A stretch of DNA of 36,245 bases from Rickettsiales bacterium (GTDB lineage: Bacteria > Pseudomonadota > Alphaproteobacteria > Rickettsiales > UBA8987), in contig JAHDHN010000003.1 in NCBI GenBank assembly GCA_020631295.1, positions 1 through 36,245 on the forward strand, in the 5' to 3' direction. The notes under the pieces were generated by a model. It did no database searches. It saw only the letters and a program-made list of their open reading frames with translations, and was not told the origin of the DNA. Within the stretch, counting starts at the first letter, position 1, and each line of letters starts with the position of its first letter. A program made the position numbers and the translations under genes. Positions 9,127-18,450 of the stretch are shown piece after piece.

Positions 9127-10068
9127 ATGAGAAATGCAACAATCAAAGCCGCAGCGCGTGATTCAAAGCTGATGCAAAATATCCCACGTATTTTATGTGT
9201 GGATGACGAAGAGTTTAATTTAGAGATCTTAGAGAAGCATATTAAAGATGCTGGCCTAGACCCGGTATTGGCCATGAATGCAGAGGAGGCATGGAGCATT
9301 CTGGATAAAGAGCGCGATGCGATTGATGTGGTGTTGCTGGACCGTATGATGCCGGGCATGGACGGCCTTACCTTGCTGAAAAAGATGAAAGAGGTGGAGC
9401 ATCTGAAGCATATTCCGGTGATTATGCAAACGGCAAAAGTAGCAGCGGAAGATGCTACGGATGGTATTATGGCCGGTGCCTATTATTATGTAACCAAGCC
9501 ATATACTGCCAGCATGGTGATCTCTATTGTAAATGCTGCTCTTACAGAGCGTAAGCATCAGCGCAAAATGTTAAACCGTATGGAGAGTTTGGATATTACT
9601 CTATCTTCCTTGCGCAGTGCAGAATTTCAAATTCAATCACCTAAAGAGGCCAGCCAAATTGCGGCTTATTTAGCTAAATTGGGCAAAAACCCATCACGCG
9701 CTCTGGTAGCGCTTAGCGCGTTATTGAGCAATGCAATTGAGCATGGAAATTTAGGGTTTGGCTATTCTCAGAAACATGAACTTGCTGCTAATGGTGAGTT
9801 TGAAGCTGCATTGGAAGAGGCGCTGGCCGAGCCAGAAAATATGCATAAATATGTAGAAGTGTATTTCAACCGTCTGCCTAATCATAAGCTTGAGGTGCGG
9901 ATTAAGGATCAAGGGCAGGGCTTTAATTGGCAAGAATATATGGATTTTGATCCGTCTCGTATTACCGACCCTAATGGCCGCGGTATTGCCATGGCTAATA
10001 TTACCAGCCCTGGCGCTATTCACTATACAGGCAATGGTAGTGAGGTAATGTTCACCTATGATGCATAA
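9127..10068 (+). CDS. Response regulator with C-terminal RsbW/SpoIIAB-type ATPase domain
   Basis: A 313-residue two-domain protein. The receiver domain (about 20-140) has the acidic pocket D26/D27, phospho-acceptor D72 in LLDRMMPGMDG, T102 and K124-P125. The C-terminal domain is a GHKL ATPase of the anti-sigma/serine-kinase kind: N-box SNAIEHGNLG (N202, E205, H206), G1 DQGQGF and G2 GRGIAMA. ATG 9127 is chosen because GGGGGAG lies 9 nt upstream; an in-frame ATG at 9109 would overlap that site. It is the likely partner of the kinase before it. The output may be phosphorylation or sequestration of an unlinked STAS or sigma protein, which is inference. Confidence 0.88.
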   Translation: MRNATIKAAARDSKLMQNIPRILCVDDEEFNLEILEKHIKDAGLDPVLAMNAEEAWSILDKERDAIDVVLLDRMMPGMDGLTLLKKMKEVEHLKHIPVIMQTAKVAAEDATDGIMAGAYYYVTKPYTASMVISIVNAALTERKHQRKMLNRMESLDITLSSLRSAEFQIQSPKEASQIAAYLAKLGKNPSRALVALSALLSNAIEHGNLGFGYSQKHELAANGEFEAALEEALAEPENMHKYVEVYFNRLPNHKLEVRIKDQGQGFNWQEYMDFDPSRITDPNGRGIAMANITSPGAIHYTGNGSEVMFTYDA

Positions 10069-10070
10069 TT

Positions 10071-10526
10071 ATGCATGAGGTGAGGGCAGCAGCCTGTGTG
10101 CTATATCGCGAGCGTGGTGCAAATAAGGAAGTGCTGCTAGCACAACGATCTTCGGATACGAACTATCCGCATTATTGGGAGTTTCCCGGTGGAAAAATAG
10201 AGCAGGGCGAGTCTCCGGAGGCTGCGCTTCAGCGTGAGCTAAAAGAAGAGCTGGGTATTGAGGTCTCTGAAGCAGTATTTGTACCCATTACCTTTATCTC
10301 AGAATCACGCCCAGCCGATGCAAAACATGCAAACCCGTATCATATTTTGGTATTTATCTATGGCTGTGCTACCTGGCAAGGTGAGCCAGAAAGCAAAGAA
10401 GATCAGCCGCTTCATTGGGTGCCTCTAGAAGCATTAGATACATATGACCTGCTGCCAGGAAACATACCACTCCTGCCACAGATTAAGGCGTTTTTTCAGC
10501 TGGATGCTTGTTCTAAGCTTGCTTAA
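10071..10526 (+). CDS. mutT: NUDIX hydrolase, MutT-like (8-oxo-dGTP diphosphatase type)
   Basis: A 151-residue NUDIX protein with a complete box GX5EX7REUXEEXGU: G41, E47, R55-E56, E59-E60 and G62. The N-terminal region VRAAACVLYRERG and the YWEFPGGKIE segment match the MutT/CTP pyrophosphohydrolase-like group that cleanses oxidised nucleotides. It starts 2 nt after the stop of the response regulator, so it is probably cotranscribed with it, although a functional link is not obvious. In many alphaproteobacteria mutT follows argJ; here it does not. Substrate specificity is by homology. Confidence 0.88.
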   Translation: MHEVRAAACVLYRERGANKEVLLAQRSSDTNYPHYWEFPGGKIEQGESPEAALQRELKEELGIEVSEAVFVPITFISESRPADAKHANPYHILVFIYGCATWQGEPESKEDQPLHWVPLEALDTYDLLPGNIPLLPQIKAFFQLDACSKLA

Positions 10527-10539
10527 CAATATTCCACTG

Positions 10540-10637
10540 CAATCCCTGACAAGCGCAGCGCAGATCGGGGATCCAGGGTTAACAAGCACTGTCTATCGTT
10601 TCGCCCTGGGCCCTCGCTTTCGCAAGGGCTTCAAAAT
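10540..10637. terminator. Hairpin-rich region between convergent mutT-like gene and fumC
   Basis: Between two converging genes. A degenerate stem pairs ATCCC (10542-10546) with GGGAT (10568-10572). A second stem pairs GCCCTCGC with GCAAGGGC around loop TTTC (about 10609-10628). No strong U-tract follows, so intrinsic termination is uncertain. The ends recall the paired-hairpin repeats but similarity is weak. Confidence 0.4.
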
Positions 10638-10649
10638 GGGAAATTATTA

Positions 10650-12077
10650 TTAATCACGTGGGCCGATCATGTCCTCTGGCACCACCCACTCATTGAACTG
10701 GTCTTCGCTGAGTAGTTCCAGCTCTAATGCAGCTTTTTTCAGTGTTGTGCCATCCTGATGTGCTTTTTTCGCAATCTTAGCGGCATTATCATAGCCAATA
10801 TGCGGGTTCAGTGCGGTCACTAGCATCAAAGATTCATCACGCAAGGCAGCAATGCGGCGCTTATTCGCCTCAATGCCCACCACGCATTTATCGGTGAAGC
10901 TGTTACAGCCATCTGCCAGCAAGCGGATGGATTGCAACACGTTATAAATCATCACAGGCTTAAATACATTCAGCTCAAAATGACCGTTGGAGCCAGCAAT
11001 GCTCACGGTAGTGTTATTGCCCATCACCTGCGCGGCCACCATGGTGAGCGCTTCGCACTGGGTTGGGTTTACCTTACCTGGCATAATAGAGGAGCCAGGC
11101 TCATTTTCCGGCAGGCGAATTTCGCCAATGCCGCAGCGCGGGCCAGAGCCCAGCATACGAATATCATTGGCAATCTTCATAATGCTCACTGCCACTGTGT
11201 TTAGCGCGCCGCTCAGCTCCACCAGCGCATCATGCGCCGCCAGTGCCTCAAATTTATTTTCTGCCGTCACAAAGGGCAAGTTGGTAATTTTGGCTACTTC
11301 TGTTGCAAAGGCTTCGGCAAAGCCTTTTTTGGAGTTAATGCCGGTGCCCACAGCCGTGCCGCCTTGCGCCAGCTGATACATGCGCGGCAATGCATCTTCC
11401 ACGCGCTTAATGCCATTTTCCATCTGCTTCACATAGCCGGAAAATTCCTGCCCAAGCGTGAGCGGTGTGGCATCTTGCAAATGCGTACGGCCGATTTTTA
11501 CGATATCCGCAAAGGCCTTGCATTTCTGCTCAAGCGCTTCTTTCAAATGCTGCAAGGCTGGCAGCAGTACATGATGCACTTGCTCCACTGCAGAAATATG
11601 CATGGCGGTAGGGAAGGTATCGTTAGAAGATTGGCCCATATTCACATGGTCATTTGGGTGCACGGGGTCTTTGCTGCCCAGCTCACCGCCCAGAATTTCA
11701 ATGGCGCGGTTAGCAATCACCTCATTGCTGTTCATATTGCTTTGCGTGCCAGAGCCTGTTTGCCACACAGAAAGCGGAAAATTATCCAGATATTGCAGAT
11801 CAGCCACTTCGCTTGCCGCCTGCACAATGGCTTCGCCAATATCTTCCGGCATCACGCCCAGCTCCACATTCACGGCTGCTGCGGCTTGCTTGATAATGCC
11901 CAAAGCGCGCACCAAGGGTGCCGGCATGGTTTCTTCGCCAATGGGGAAATTAATCAAAGAACGGGCGGTTTGCGCACCCCAATATTTATCAGAAGGCACA
12001 TCCAGCGGACCAAAAGAATCGGACTCTGTGCGAAACTCTACTAAACTCTCATTCACTGCTTCAGCGTTGTTATTCAT
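10650..12077 (-). CDS. fumC: Class II fumarate hydratase
   Basis: A 475-residue iron-independent fumarase that interconverts fumarate and malate in the TCA cycle. The fumarase/aspartase signature [15 protein letters not shown] lies at about residues 330-343. The upstream segments SGTQSNMN and [10 protein letters not shown] are other active-site regions of this superfamily; the fumarase-type N-terminus ([13 protein letters not shown] ... KYWGAQT) separates it from aspartase. ATG 12077 has GGAG 6 nt upstream. It is monocistronic, facing the divergent rodZ-like gene. Identification is firm. Confidence 0.97.
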   Translation of the reverse strand: MNNNAEAVNESLVEFRTESDSFGPLDVPSDKYWGAQTARSLINFPIGEETMPAPLVRALGIIKQAAAAVNVELGVMPEDIGEAIVQAASEVADLQYLDNFPLSVWQTGSGTQSNMNSNEVIANRAIEILGGELGSKDPVHPNDHVNMGQSSNDTFPTAMHISAVEQVHHVLLPALQHLKEALEQKCKAFADIVKIGRTHLQDATPLTLGQEFSGYVKQMENGIKRVEDALPRMYQLAQGGTAVGTGINSKKGFAEAFATEVAKITNLPFVTAENKFEALAAHDALVELSGALNTVAVSIMKIANDIRMLGSGPRCGIGEIRLPENEPGSSIMPGKVNPTQCEALTMVAAQVMGNNTTVSIAGSNGHFELNVFKPVMIYNVLQSIRLLADGCNSFTDKCVVGIEANKRRIAALRDESLMLVTALNPHIGYDNAAKIAKKAHQDGTTLKKAALELELLSEDQFNEWVVPEDMIGPRD

Positions 12078-12142
12078 GCTATCTCCAGGCTCTATTTGAT
12101 AAGGATTTGTGCCATTACTCCCCTCTCACCGAAGATGCAAGG

Positions 12143-12262
12143 CTAGAAATTTTCTTTCAGCCAGCCCATGAAGCCGGCGGATTTGCGGCCGCGGCGGCCA
12201 AATTGCCCGCCTTTATGCCGCTTGGGTAGATAGTGTCTTTTTTCCTGCTTGTTCAAATGCAT
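12143..12262 (-). CDS. Small very basic ORF upstream of fumC (39 aa, uncertain)
   Basis: An ATG-started frame of 39 codons in the fumC direction, ending 65 nt before the fumC start. The product is strongly basic and glycine-rich (segment KRHKGGQFGRRGRKSAGF, end GWLKENF). It overlaps the start of the rodZ-like gene on the other strand by at most a few bases if that gene begins at 12261. No Shine-Dalgarno sequence is visible. I recognise no family. It could be a real leader or small protein, or chance in GC-rich DNA. Confidence 0.2.
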   Translation of the reverse strand: MHLNKQEKRHYLPKRHKGGQFGRRGRKSAGFMGWLKENF

Positions 12263-12284
12263 GGATGCTGGCATATTCGTCGAT

Positions 12285-13010
12285 ATGGAGAATAACGAAC
12301 ATAATATACATATGGTGAGTGATGCGCTGCGTGAAACGCGGGAGCATATGGGGCTTTCTGTGGCAGATGTCTCAGAAAAAACCAATATTCGTACTGTATA
12401 TATTGAGGCGATAGAGAAGGGCCTCATAGAAGATTTGCCCGGTGATATTTATATTGATGCCTATATTCGTACCTATGCAGAGCTTTTGGGATTAGATGCG
12501 GAAAAATTGGTGGAACAGCTGCATAAGAAGAAAACACGCTTTCGTGATAAAGTGCGCCACACTTTGCCAGATATTAAGCAAGAGCCTTATAGCCCGCCTG
12601 CTTGGGTATTGCTGCTGGCAGTTATGTTGTTATTTGCGGCCTTCATTGCCATGAAGCAGCTGGTGTTGCGCCCTGATTTTGTGCAGGCACAGTCTCCTTC
12701 TGCCACAGAGGCTTATGCAGAGATGCTGCGTGAGCCAGAGCATCGTGTTACCTTAACAGCCCTAGAGCCACTCGATGTGATTGTAGAAAATACATCTGGC
12801 CTGCAGCAGGAATATAATTTGGATGCGGGTACGCATATTGAGCTGCCAGTACAGGAGCATTATCTGCTATATCCCAGTGAAAAAGCGCATATGCAGCTTT
12901 CTGTAAGCGGGTATAAGGTGCAGGATCTACGCGGGCTGGAGCATGGAGAGCAAGGCATATTTTTTTCTGCCTATGATTTAATTGGCCGTACCGAAATAGG
13001 AACACAATAA
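12285..13010 (+). CDS. RodZ-like helix-turn-helix membrane protein
   Basis: A protein of about 241 residues with an N-terminal HTH (LRETREHMGLSVADVSEKTNI ... LPGDIYIDAYIRTYAELLGLD), the pattern of RodZ/YfgA. One transmembrane segment (PPAWVLLLAVMLLFAAFIAM) and a periplasmic beta-rich tail similar to the RodZ C-terminal domain follow. RodZ links MreB to the envelope for rod shape. The stop codon directly abuts the ispG ATG; the rodZ-ispG neighbourhood is conserved from E. coli. ATG 12285 is one choice; ATG 12261 and TTG 12249 are in frame and no site has a clear Shine-Dalgarno sequence. Confidence 0.8.
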   Translation: MENNEHNIHMVSDALRETREHMGLSVADVSEKTNIRTVYIEAIEKGLIEDLPGDIYIDAYIRTYAELLGLDAEKLVEQLHKKKTRFRDKVRHTLPDIKQEPYSPPAWVLLLAVMLLFAAFIAMKQLVLRPDFVQAQSPSATEAYAEMLREPEHRVTLTALEPLDVIVENTSGLQQEYNLDAGTHIELPVQEHYLLYPSEKAHMQLSVSGYKVQDLRGLEHGEQGIFFSAYDLIGRTEIGTQ

Positions 13011-14228
13011 ATGACAATGACACGTCATCATACGCATCAGGTGATGGTAGGAAAGGTGGCTGTGGGTGGCGGTGCGCCAGTGGTGGTGCAATCCATGACC
13101 AACACTGACACGGAAGATGTAGAGTCCACCATTGCCCAGGTAAAAACACTGGCGGATGCAGGCTCTGAGATTGTGCGTATCACGGTGAATACAGAGGCCG
13201 CTGCCAAGGCGGTGCCGTATATTCGTGACGGGCTGTTGGAGCTGGGTTGTGATGTGCCTCTGGCAGGGTGCTTTCACTATAACGGTCATCGCTTGTTGCA
13301 AGATGTGCCGGCTTGCGCAGAGGCGTTGGAAAAATACCGCATCAATCCTGGTAATGTAGGGTTTGGCGAAAAGCGTGATCGCCAATTTGAAGAGATGATT
13401 GAGGTGGCGCTAAAGCATGATAAGCCCGTGCGCATTGGTGTGAATTGGGGCAGTTTAGACCAAGATTTGGCCACTAAATTAATGGATGATAATGCCAAGA
13501 GTGTGGATCCCAAAGCAGCAGAAGAGATTTTGCAGGAAGCGTTGATTCTTTCTTCCTTGACCAGTGCAGAGAAGGCAGAGCAGGTGGGGTTGAGCTCGGA
13601 TAAAATTATTATTTCCTGCAAGGTCAGCCGAGTGCAAGAGCTGGTGCATGTCTATACGGAACTGGCCAAACGCAGCAATTATGCGCTGCATGTGGGGCTA
13701 ACGGAAGCCGGCATGGGCAGCAAAGGCATTGTGGCCACCACAGCGGGGTTAGGCATTTTGCTGCAGCAAGGCATTGGTGATACTATTCGTGCGAGCCTAA
13801 CGCCCAAGCCGGGTGAGCCGCGTGAGCAGGAAGTGATTGTATGCCAGCAAATTTTGCAAGTGTTGGGTGTGCGTTCTTTCATGCCGCTAGTAACGGCTTG
13901 CCCAGGCTGTGGCCGTACCACCAGCACATTCTTCCAAACGTTGGCCGAAAAAATTCAGGATTATCTGCAGGCACAAATGCCGGTATGGCGAGAGCAATAT
14001 ACAGGCGTGGAAGAGATGAATGTGGCGGTGATGGGCTGTATTGTAAATGGCCCGGGTGAGAGCAAGCATGCCAATATTGGCATCAGCCTGCCTGGCACGG
14101 GTGAAAGCCCTGCCGCACCGGTATTTATTGACGGCAAAAAGGTCAAAACCCTGCGCGGTGATGGCATCGCCGAAGAATTCCAACATATGGTACAGGATTA
14201 TGTACAAACCAGCTATGCGGTGAAATAA
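13011..14228 (+). CDS. ispG: 4-hydroxy-3-methylbut-2-enyl diphosphate synthase
   Basis: A 405-residue IspG (GcpE), the [4Fe-4S] enzyme that reductively opens methylerythritol cyclodiphosphate in the MEP isoprenoid pathway. The N-terminal barrel has [12 protein letters not shown] and [10 protein letters not shown]. The cluster-binding C-terminal part has [13 protein letters not shown] (C297, C300) and [10 protein letters not shown] (C343). Length fits the alphaproteobacterial form. Its ATG follows the rodZ-like stop with no gap, so the two genes are translationally coupled. Identification is firm. Confidence 0.97.
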   Translation: MTMTRHHTHQVMVGKVAVGGGAPVVVQSMTNTDTEDVESTIAQVKTLADAGSEIVRITVNTEAAAKAVPYIRDGLLELGCDVPLAGCFHYNGHRLLQDVPACAEALEKYRINPGNVGFGEKRDRQFEEMIEVALKHDKPVRIGVNWGSLDQDLATKLMDDNAKSVDPKAAEEILQEALILSSLTSAEKAEQVGLSSDKIIISCKVSRVQELVHVYTELAKRSNYALHVGLTEAGMGSKGIVATTAGLGILLQQGIGDTIRASLTPKPGEPREQEVIVCQQILQVLGVRSFMPLVTACPGCGRTTSTFFQTLAEKIQDYLQAQMPVWREQYTGVEEMNVAVMGCIVNGPGESKHANIGISLPGTGESPAAPVFIDGKKVKTLRGDGIAEEFQHMVQDYVQTSYAVK

Positions 14229-14236
14229 CAAAACCA

Positions 14237-14264
14237 TTATATCTTGTGCAGAGGTTTCTATAAT
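14237..14264 (+). promoter_or_regulatory. Possible sigma-70 promoter of acs
   Basis: A perfect TATAAT (14259-14264) sits 17 nt before the acs start, with TTATAT 16 nt upstream as a weak -35. The transcript would have a very short leader, so the assignment is tentative. AAGAGG at 14270-14275 is the ribosome binding site. Confidence 0.35.
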
Positions 14265-14281
14265 ATTACAAGAGGCTAGCT

Positions 14282-16204
14282 ATGACATATTCCACAATGC
14301 AGAAACACAATAACCACACCCCCTTAATGGACGCAGCGGGCTATAAGGCAGCTTACGCAGATTCCATTCAACATCCGGATGCATTTTGGTTAAAGCAAGC
14401 AGAGCGTATTGACTGGTTCAATGCACCCAGCAAGGCAGGTGACTATGCATTTAGCAAAGAGGATGTATCGATTGCTTGGTATGAGGATGGCACCTTAAAT
14501 GCATGTTATAATTGTGTAGACCGCCATTTGCCGGCGCGCGCGAATGACACAGCTATTATTTGGGAGGGCGATGACCCGAATGATTCTAAGCATATTACCT
14601 ATGCAGAATTGCACCAGCAGGTGTGTAAATTGGCGAACGGCTTAGAAGCGCTGGGCGTGCAAAAAGGGGATGTGGTTACCATCTATATGCCGATGATTCC
14701 TGAAGCGGCCTATGCCATGCTGGCCTGCGCGCGCATTGGTGCGGTGCATAGCGTGGTGTTTGGTGGCTTTTCACCAGAGGCACTGCGTGGCCGCATGGAA
14801 GATTGCGAGAGCCGCTTTATCATCACCGCAGATGAAGGCGTGCGTGGCGGTAAAACCGTGCCGCTGAAAGCTAATGTGGATGCTGCGGTGACTGCGCTTG
14901 CAGATGTGACCAGTCTGGTGGTAAAACGCACTGGCGCTGATGTGGCCTGGCACGCGCATGATAATTGGTATCATGAATTGGTGGATACTCAGCCAGAGAC
15001 GCACAGCCCTGCCGAAATGGAAGCAGAAGCACCGCTTTTTGTGCTGTATACTTCTGGCTCCACGGGCAAACCAAAAGGTGTGCAGCATAGCACGGGTGGG
15101 TACATGGTCTATACCAGCCTGACGCACGAGCTTACCTTTGATTATCGTCCAGGTGACATTTACTGGTGCACGGCCGATGTGGGCTGGATCACTGGCCATA
15201 GCTATATTTTATACGGCCCGCTGGCCAATGGTGCCACCACTGTGATGTTTGAGGGTGTTCCCACCTACCCAAGTGCCAGCCGCTGCTGGGAAGTGGTAGA
15301 AAAGCATAAGGTAAATATGTTTTATACCGCGCCTACGGCCATCCGTGCGCTGATGGCACTGGGTGATGAGATGGTAACGAATGACCGCAGTTCGTTGCGT
15401 ATTTTAGGCACGGTGGGTGAGCCAATCAACCCAGAAGCTTGGCGTTGGTATCATGAGGTGGTGGGGCAAAAGCGCTGCCCGATTGTGGACACATGGTGGC
15501 AAACCGAAACAGGTGGTTTTTTGATCACGCCATTGCCTTATGCCACAACGCTCAAGCCAGGCGCGGCAAGCATGCCGTTTTTGGGCATTGAGCCGGTGAT
15601 TGTGGATAATGACGGCAACGTGCTGGAAGGGGCGGCCGAAGGCAATCTATGCATGAAGGGCAGCTGGCCGGCGCAGGCGCGCACGGTGCGTGGTGATCAT
15701 ACACGTTTTATTGAGACCTATTTCAGCCAGTTTGACGGCTATTATTTCACTGGCGACGGTGCCAAGCGTGATGCAGATGGCTATTATTGGATCACCGGCC
15801 GTGTAGATGATGTGCTAAATATCTCAGGCCACCGCTTGGGCACAGCAGAGGTGGAGAGTGCCTTGGTATTGCACGAGCAGGTGGCGGAGGCCGCTGTGGT
15901 GGGTTCTCCGCATGATATTAAGGGTGAGGCGATTTATGCGTTTGTAACGTTGAATGCTGGCATTGAGGCAGATGAGGCGCTGCAAAAAGAGCTGGTGCAG
16001 CTGGTGCGCAAGGAAATTGGGCCGATTGCATCGCCGGATTACATCCAATTTGCACCGGGCTTGCCCAAAACGCGCTCAGGCAAAATCATGCGCCGCATCT
16101 TGCGTAAAATTGCCTGCAATGACTATGGCAATTTGGGCGACACCAAAACGCTCCTGAATCCAGAAGTGGTGGATGTATTGATTAAAGGCAGGTTGGTTCG
16201 TTAA
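14282..16204 (+). CDS. acs: Acetyl-CoA synthetase
   Basis: A 640-residue AMP-forming acetate:CoA ligase that activates acetate through acetyl-AMP. The ATP-binding loop [11 protein letters not shown] is at about residues 258-268. [10 protein letters not shown] marks the acetate pocket region. The C-terminal [11 protein letters not shown] carries the catalytic lysine K601, usually the target of reversible acetylation. The length is typical. It converges on etfA with only one base between the two stop codons, so there is no room for a separate terminator. Identification is firm. Confidence 0.97.
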   Translation: MTYSTMQKHNNHTPLMDAAGYKAAYADSIQHPDAFWLKQAERIDWFNAPSKAGDYAFSKEDVSIAWYEDGTLNACYNCVDRHLPARANDTAIIWEGDDPNDSKHITYAELHQQVCKLANGLEALGVQKGDVVTIYMPMIPEAAYAMLACARIGAVHSVVFGGFSPEALRGRMEDCESRFIITADEGVRGGKTVPLKANVDAAVTALADVTSLVVKRTGADVAWHAHDNWYHELVDTQPETHSPAEMEAEAPLFVLYTSGSTGKPKGVQHSTGGYMVYTSLTHELTFDYRPGDIYWCTADVGWITGHSYILYGPLANGATTVMFEGVPTYPSASRCWEVVEKHKVNMFYTAPTAIRALMALGDEMVTNDRSSLRILGTVGEPINPEAWRWYHEVVGQKRCPIVDTWWQTETGGFLITPLPYATTLKPGAASMPFLGIEPVIVDNDGNVLEGAAEGNLCMKGSWPAQARTVRGDHTRFIETYFSQFDGYYFTGDGAKRDADGYYWITGRVDDVLNISGHRLGTAEVESALVLHEQVAEAAVVGSPHDIKGEAIYAFVTLNAGIEADEALQKELVQLVRKEIGPIASPDYIQFAPGLPKTRSGKIMRRILRKIACNDYGNLGDTKTLLNPEVVDVLIKGRLVR

Positions 16205-16205
16205 T

Positions 16206-17135
16206 CTAAAGCTTGCTAGTCATTTCTGGTACGGCGTCGAACAAATCGGCCACCAGGCCATAATCTGCCACGTCGAAAATGGGTGCATTCTCGTCGTTAT
16301 TGATGGCAACGATCACCTTGCTGTCTCCCATGCCAGCCAAATGCTGAATCGCGCCAGAGATGCCGGCTGCGATATATAGATTTGGCGCAACGATTTTGCC
16401 TGTTTGGCCAACCTGGTAATCATTCGGTACATAGCCTGCATCCACGGCTGCACGGCTTGCACCCACGGCGGCGCCTAATTTATCTGCTAATGCTTCAATA
16501 ATCGCAAAATCTTCCTTGCTGCCCACGCCGCGTCCGCCGGATACTACAATATCGGCATTGCCTAGATCTGGGCGGTCAGACTCACTCAGCTCGGCGCGTA
16601 CAAAGCTGCTTTTGTCGCTTATCTCAGCAGCAGAAATGCTTTCTACAGCAGCACTGCCACCTTCAGCTGCTGCCTTGTCAAAGGCCGCCGCGCGCACGGT
16701 GATGATTTTTACCGCATCGTTAGAGGTCACAGTTGCAATGGCATTGCCGGCATAGATGGGGCGCTTGAAGGTATCTGCACTTTCCACTGCAATAATATCA
16801 CTCACCTGTGCCACATCCAAATATGCAGCCACGCGTGGCATAATGTTCTTACCATAGGTGGTGCTTGGTGCCAAAATATGGCTGTAATTGCCTGCTTGGG
16901 CCACAATAAGCGGTGCAATATTTTCTGCTAAGCCATGCTTGTAGCCTGCATTTTCTGCATGCAGCACCTTGTTCACGCCTGCAATGTTTGCTGCAGCTTC
17001 TGCCACAGCACTGGCATTTTCACCGGCCACTAGCACATCAATATCGCCACCAATCTGGCTTGCAGCCTGCACAGTGGTAAGCGTGGCGCTGGCCAGCTCG
17101 TTATTATTATGTTCTGCGATTACTAAAATGCTCAT
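16206..17135 (-). CDS. etfA: Electron transfer flavoprotein alpha subunit
   Basis: A 309-residue ETF alpha subunit. It binds FAD and passes electrons from acyl-CoA and related dehydrogenases to ETF-ubiquinone oxidoreductase. The C-terminal FAD-binding domain is visible: VSGGRGVGSKEDF, then GAAVGASRAAVDAGYVPNDYQVGQTGK and LYIAAGISGAIQHLAGM. It lies one base after the etfB stop codon and is last in the HIG-etfB-etfA cluster. Identification is firm. Confidence 0.97.
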   Translation of the reverse strand: MSILVIAEHNNNELASATLTTVQAASQIGGDIDVLVAGENASAVAEAAANIAGVNKVLHAENAGYKHGLAENIAPLIVAQAGNYSHILAPSTTYGKNIMPRVAAYLDVAQVSDIIAVESADTFKRPIYAGNAIATVTSNDAVKIITVRAAAFDKAAAEGGSAAVESISAAEISDKSSFVRAELSESDRPDLGNADIVVSGGRGVGSKEDFAIIEALADKLGAAVGASRAAVDAGYVPNDYQVGQTGKIVAPNLYIAAGISGAIQHLAGMGDSKVIVAINNDENAPIFDVADYGLVADLFDAVPEMTSKL

Positions 17136-17136
17136 C

Positions 17137-17886
17137 TTATATCACCTTCGCTTCGTTGCGTAATTTATCCAGCAGCTCATCTACAGAGCCCACCTTGATG
17201 CCTGCCTGACGCTTGGGCGGCTCTTCCACCTTCACGATTTCCAATGATGGTGCAGTATCAATGCCCAGGCTCTCTGGCGTATGGTGATCAATGGGTTTTG
17301 AGCGTGCCTTCATAATATCCGGCAGTTTCACATAGCGTGGTTCATTCAGGCGCAAATCTGTGGTAACAATGGCGGGTAAGCGCACTTCCACAGTAGATAA
17401 GCCGCCATCCACCTCACGCGTTACTTCCAGAGCACCGTCTTTTGCCACTACTTCTGAGGCAAAGGTGGCTTGTGGCCAACCAAGCAGAGCTGCCAGCATT
17501 TGGCCTGTTTGGTTGCTGTCATCATCAATGGCTTGTTTGCCTAATAACACCATGTCATAGCCATTATCTTGGGTGATTTTCTGCAGCAGCTTGGCTACTT
17601 GCAGCGGCTGCACGTCTACATCCGTTTCAATATGAATGGCATTATCCACGCCCATGGCATAGGCTTGGCGCAGAATATCTTCGCATTTCTTCACACCAAT
17701 GGAAAGCGCGGTTACTTCTGTGGCCTTACCGGCTTCTTTCAGACGAATAGCTTCTTCCACGGCAATTTCGTCAAACGGGTTCATCGACATCTTTACATTG
17801 TCGGTCACCACGCCAGAGTTATCAGGCTTTACGCGCACTTTCACATTGTAATCAATCACGCGTTTTACGGGTACAAGAATTTTCAT
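17137..17886 (-). CDS. etfB: Electron transfer flavoprotein beta subunit
   Basis: A 249-residue ETF beta subunit, partner of etfA. Typical features are [36 protein letters not shown] and the signature segment [20 protein letters not shown] that includes the AMP-binding and dehydrogenase recognition region. The C-terminal end is a short helix that wraps the alpha subunit in known structures. It is 6 nt downstream of the small membrane protein and directly before etfA. Identification is firm. Confidence 0.97.
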   Translation of the reverse strand: MKILVPVKRVIDYNVKVRVKPDNSGVVTDNVKMSMNPFDEIAVEEAIRLKEAGKATEVTALSIGVKKCEDILRQAYAMGVDNAIHIETDVDVQPLQVAKLLQKITQDNGYDMVLLGKQAIDDDSNQTGQMLAALLGWPQATFASEVVAKDGALEVTREVDGGLSTVEVRLPAIVTTDLRLNEPRYVKLPDIMKARSKPIDHHTPESLGIDTAPSLEIVKVEEPPKRQAGIKVGSVDELLDKLRNEAKVI

Positions 17887-17892
17887 GAGCTG

Positions 17893-18090
17893 CTATGCGC
17901 CTCCTTTTTTAAGCACAACGAATATGATGAATAACGCAATGACCGTCAATGCCTGAAACAACACGCGGAACATCATCAACCGTGTGCCGAAAGTTTCATT
18001 GGCTTTGCCGCCTTTGCCCATAAGCACCACACCGGCGACCAATACGCCCAGTGTAAATGCCATGCCAATTAATACTAATGTCATGCCCAT
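17893..18090 (-). CDS. HIG1-domain twin-transmembrane protein
   Basis: A 65-residue protein with two transmembrane segments (about 4-23 and 43-61) joined by a short basic and glycine-rich loop (MGKGGKANETFGTRLMMFRV). This is the pattern of the HIG1-domain or twin-transmembrane family that is often placed just upstream of etfB in alphaproteobacteria. Related mitochondrial proteins associate with respiratory supercomplexes, but a role here is not known. AGGGAG precedes ATG 18090. It is first in the cluster with etfB and etfA. Confidence 0.85.
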   Translation of the reverse strand: MGMTLVLIGMAFTLGVLVAGVVLMGKGGKANETFGTRLMMFRVLFQALTVIALFIIFVVLKKGGA

Positions 18091-18173
18091 TATTGTTGCT
18101 CCCTGTTATACCGAGGGCAGCATATACCGACTATGGCGTGGTATCCAGCAGAAAAAACTAAAACTTTTCACCC

Positions 18174-18288
18174 CGTCATCCCATGGTTTATCCATGGGAT
18201 CTCCTGCGACTAGCTGTGTCCCATTCTGGAGATTCCACGGACCAGCCTTCGCCAAGGCTTCGGCGGGCAGGCACGCCGTGGAATGACG
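18174..18288. repeat. Paired-hairpin intergenic repeat, copy 2 (upstream of rpsB)
   Basis: Begins CGTCAT and ends GACG. The left hairpin is a perfect 9-bp stem ATCCCATGG/CCATGGGAT with loop TTTAT (18178-18200). The right stem ATTCCACGG/CCGTGGAAT (18232-18240 with 18276-18284) encloses a 35-nt loop instead of 5 nt, apparently by insertion of a GC-rich segment with its own internal symmetry. It shares the same arms and similar spacer with copy 4 at 28.1 kb. Confidence 0.8.
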
Positions 18289-18318
18289 AGACGTGGTGAG
18301 TGAAAGTAGAAAAAGCAC

Positions 18319-18450
18319 TTGTATTTGCGTAGTAGTGCTGTATATCTACCCGCCTACACCACATGAGGCCTACATACTCCTACGGTGCAGTGTTCATGAA
18401 AGTGGCGCTGTTATTAGCCTCAGAGGACTTAACCAGAAAGGAACTTTATT
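18319..18450 (+). promoter_or_regulatory. rpsB promoter/leader region with long-range inverted repeat
   Basis: Region directly upstream of rpsB. A possible weak promoter pair lies near 18319-18347 (CTTGTA and TATATC, 17-nt spacer). The later leader has a perfect inverted repeat TGAGGC (18364-18369) with GCCTCA (18417-18422), which could close a structured 59-nt domain just before AAAGGA at 18438-18443. Ribosomal protein S2 commonly represses its own mRNA through a leader; whether this structure does so is inference. Confidence 0.3.

Noticed and set aside
11232..12044. Long open frame of 270 codons antisense to fumC
   Set aside because: It lies wholly opposite a certain gene, its product has low-complexity His/Cys-rich shadow composition and no recognised domain.
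16201..16210. Possible fusion or overlap of acs and etfA
   Set aside because: The genes converge with separate stop codons one base apart; both proteins are full length.
18174..18288. Repeats considered as a possible CRISPR array
   Set aside because: Copies are dispersed singly between genes, differ in sequence and have no regular spacers or cas genes.
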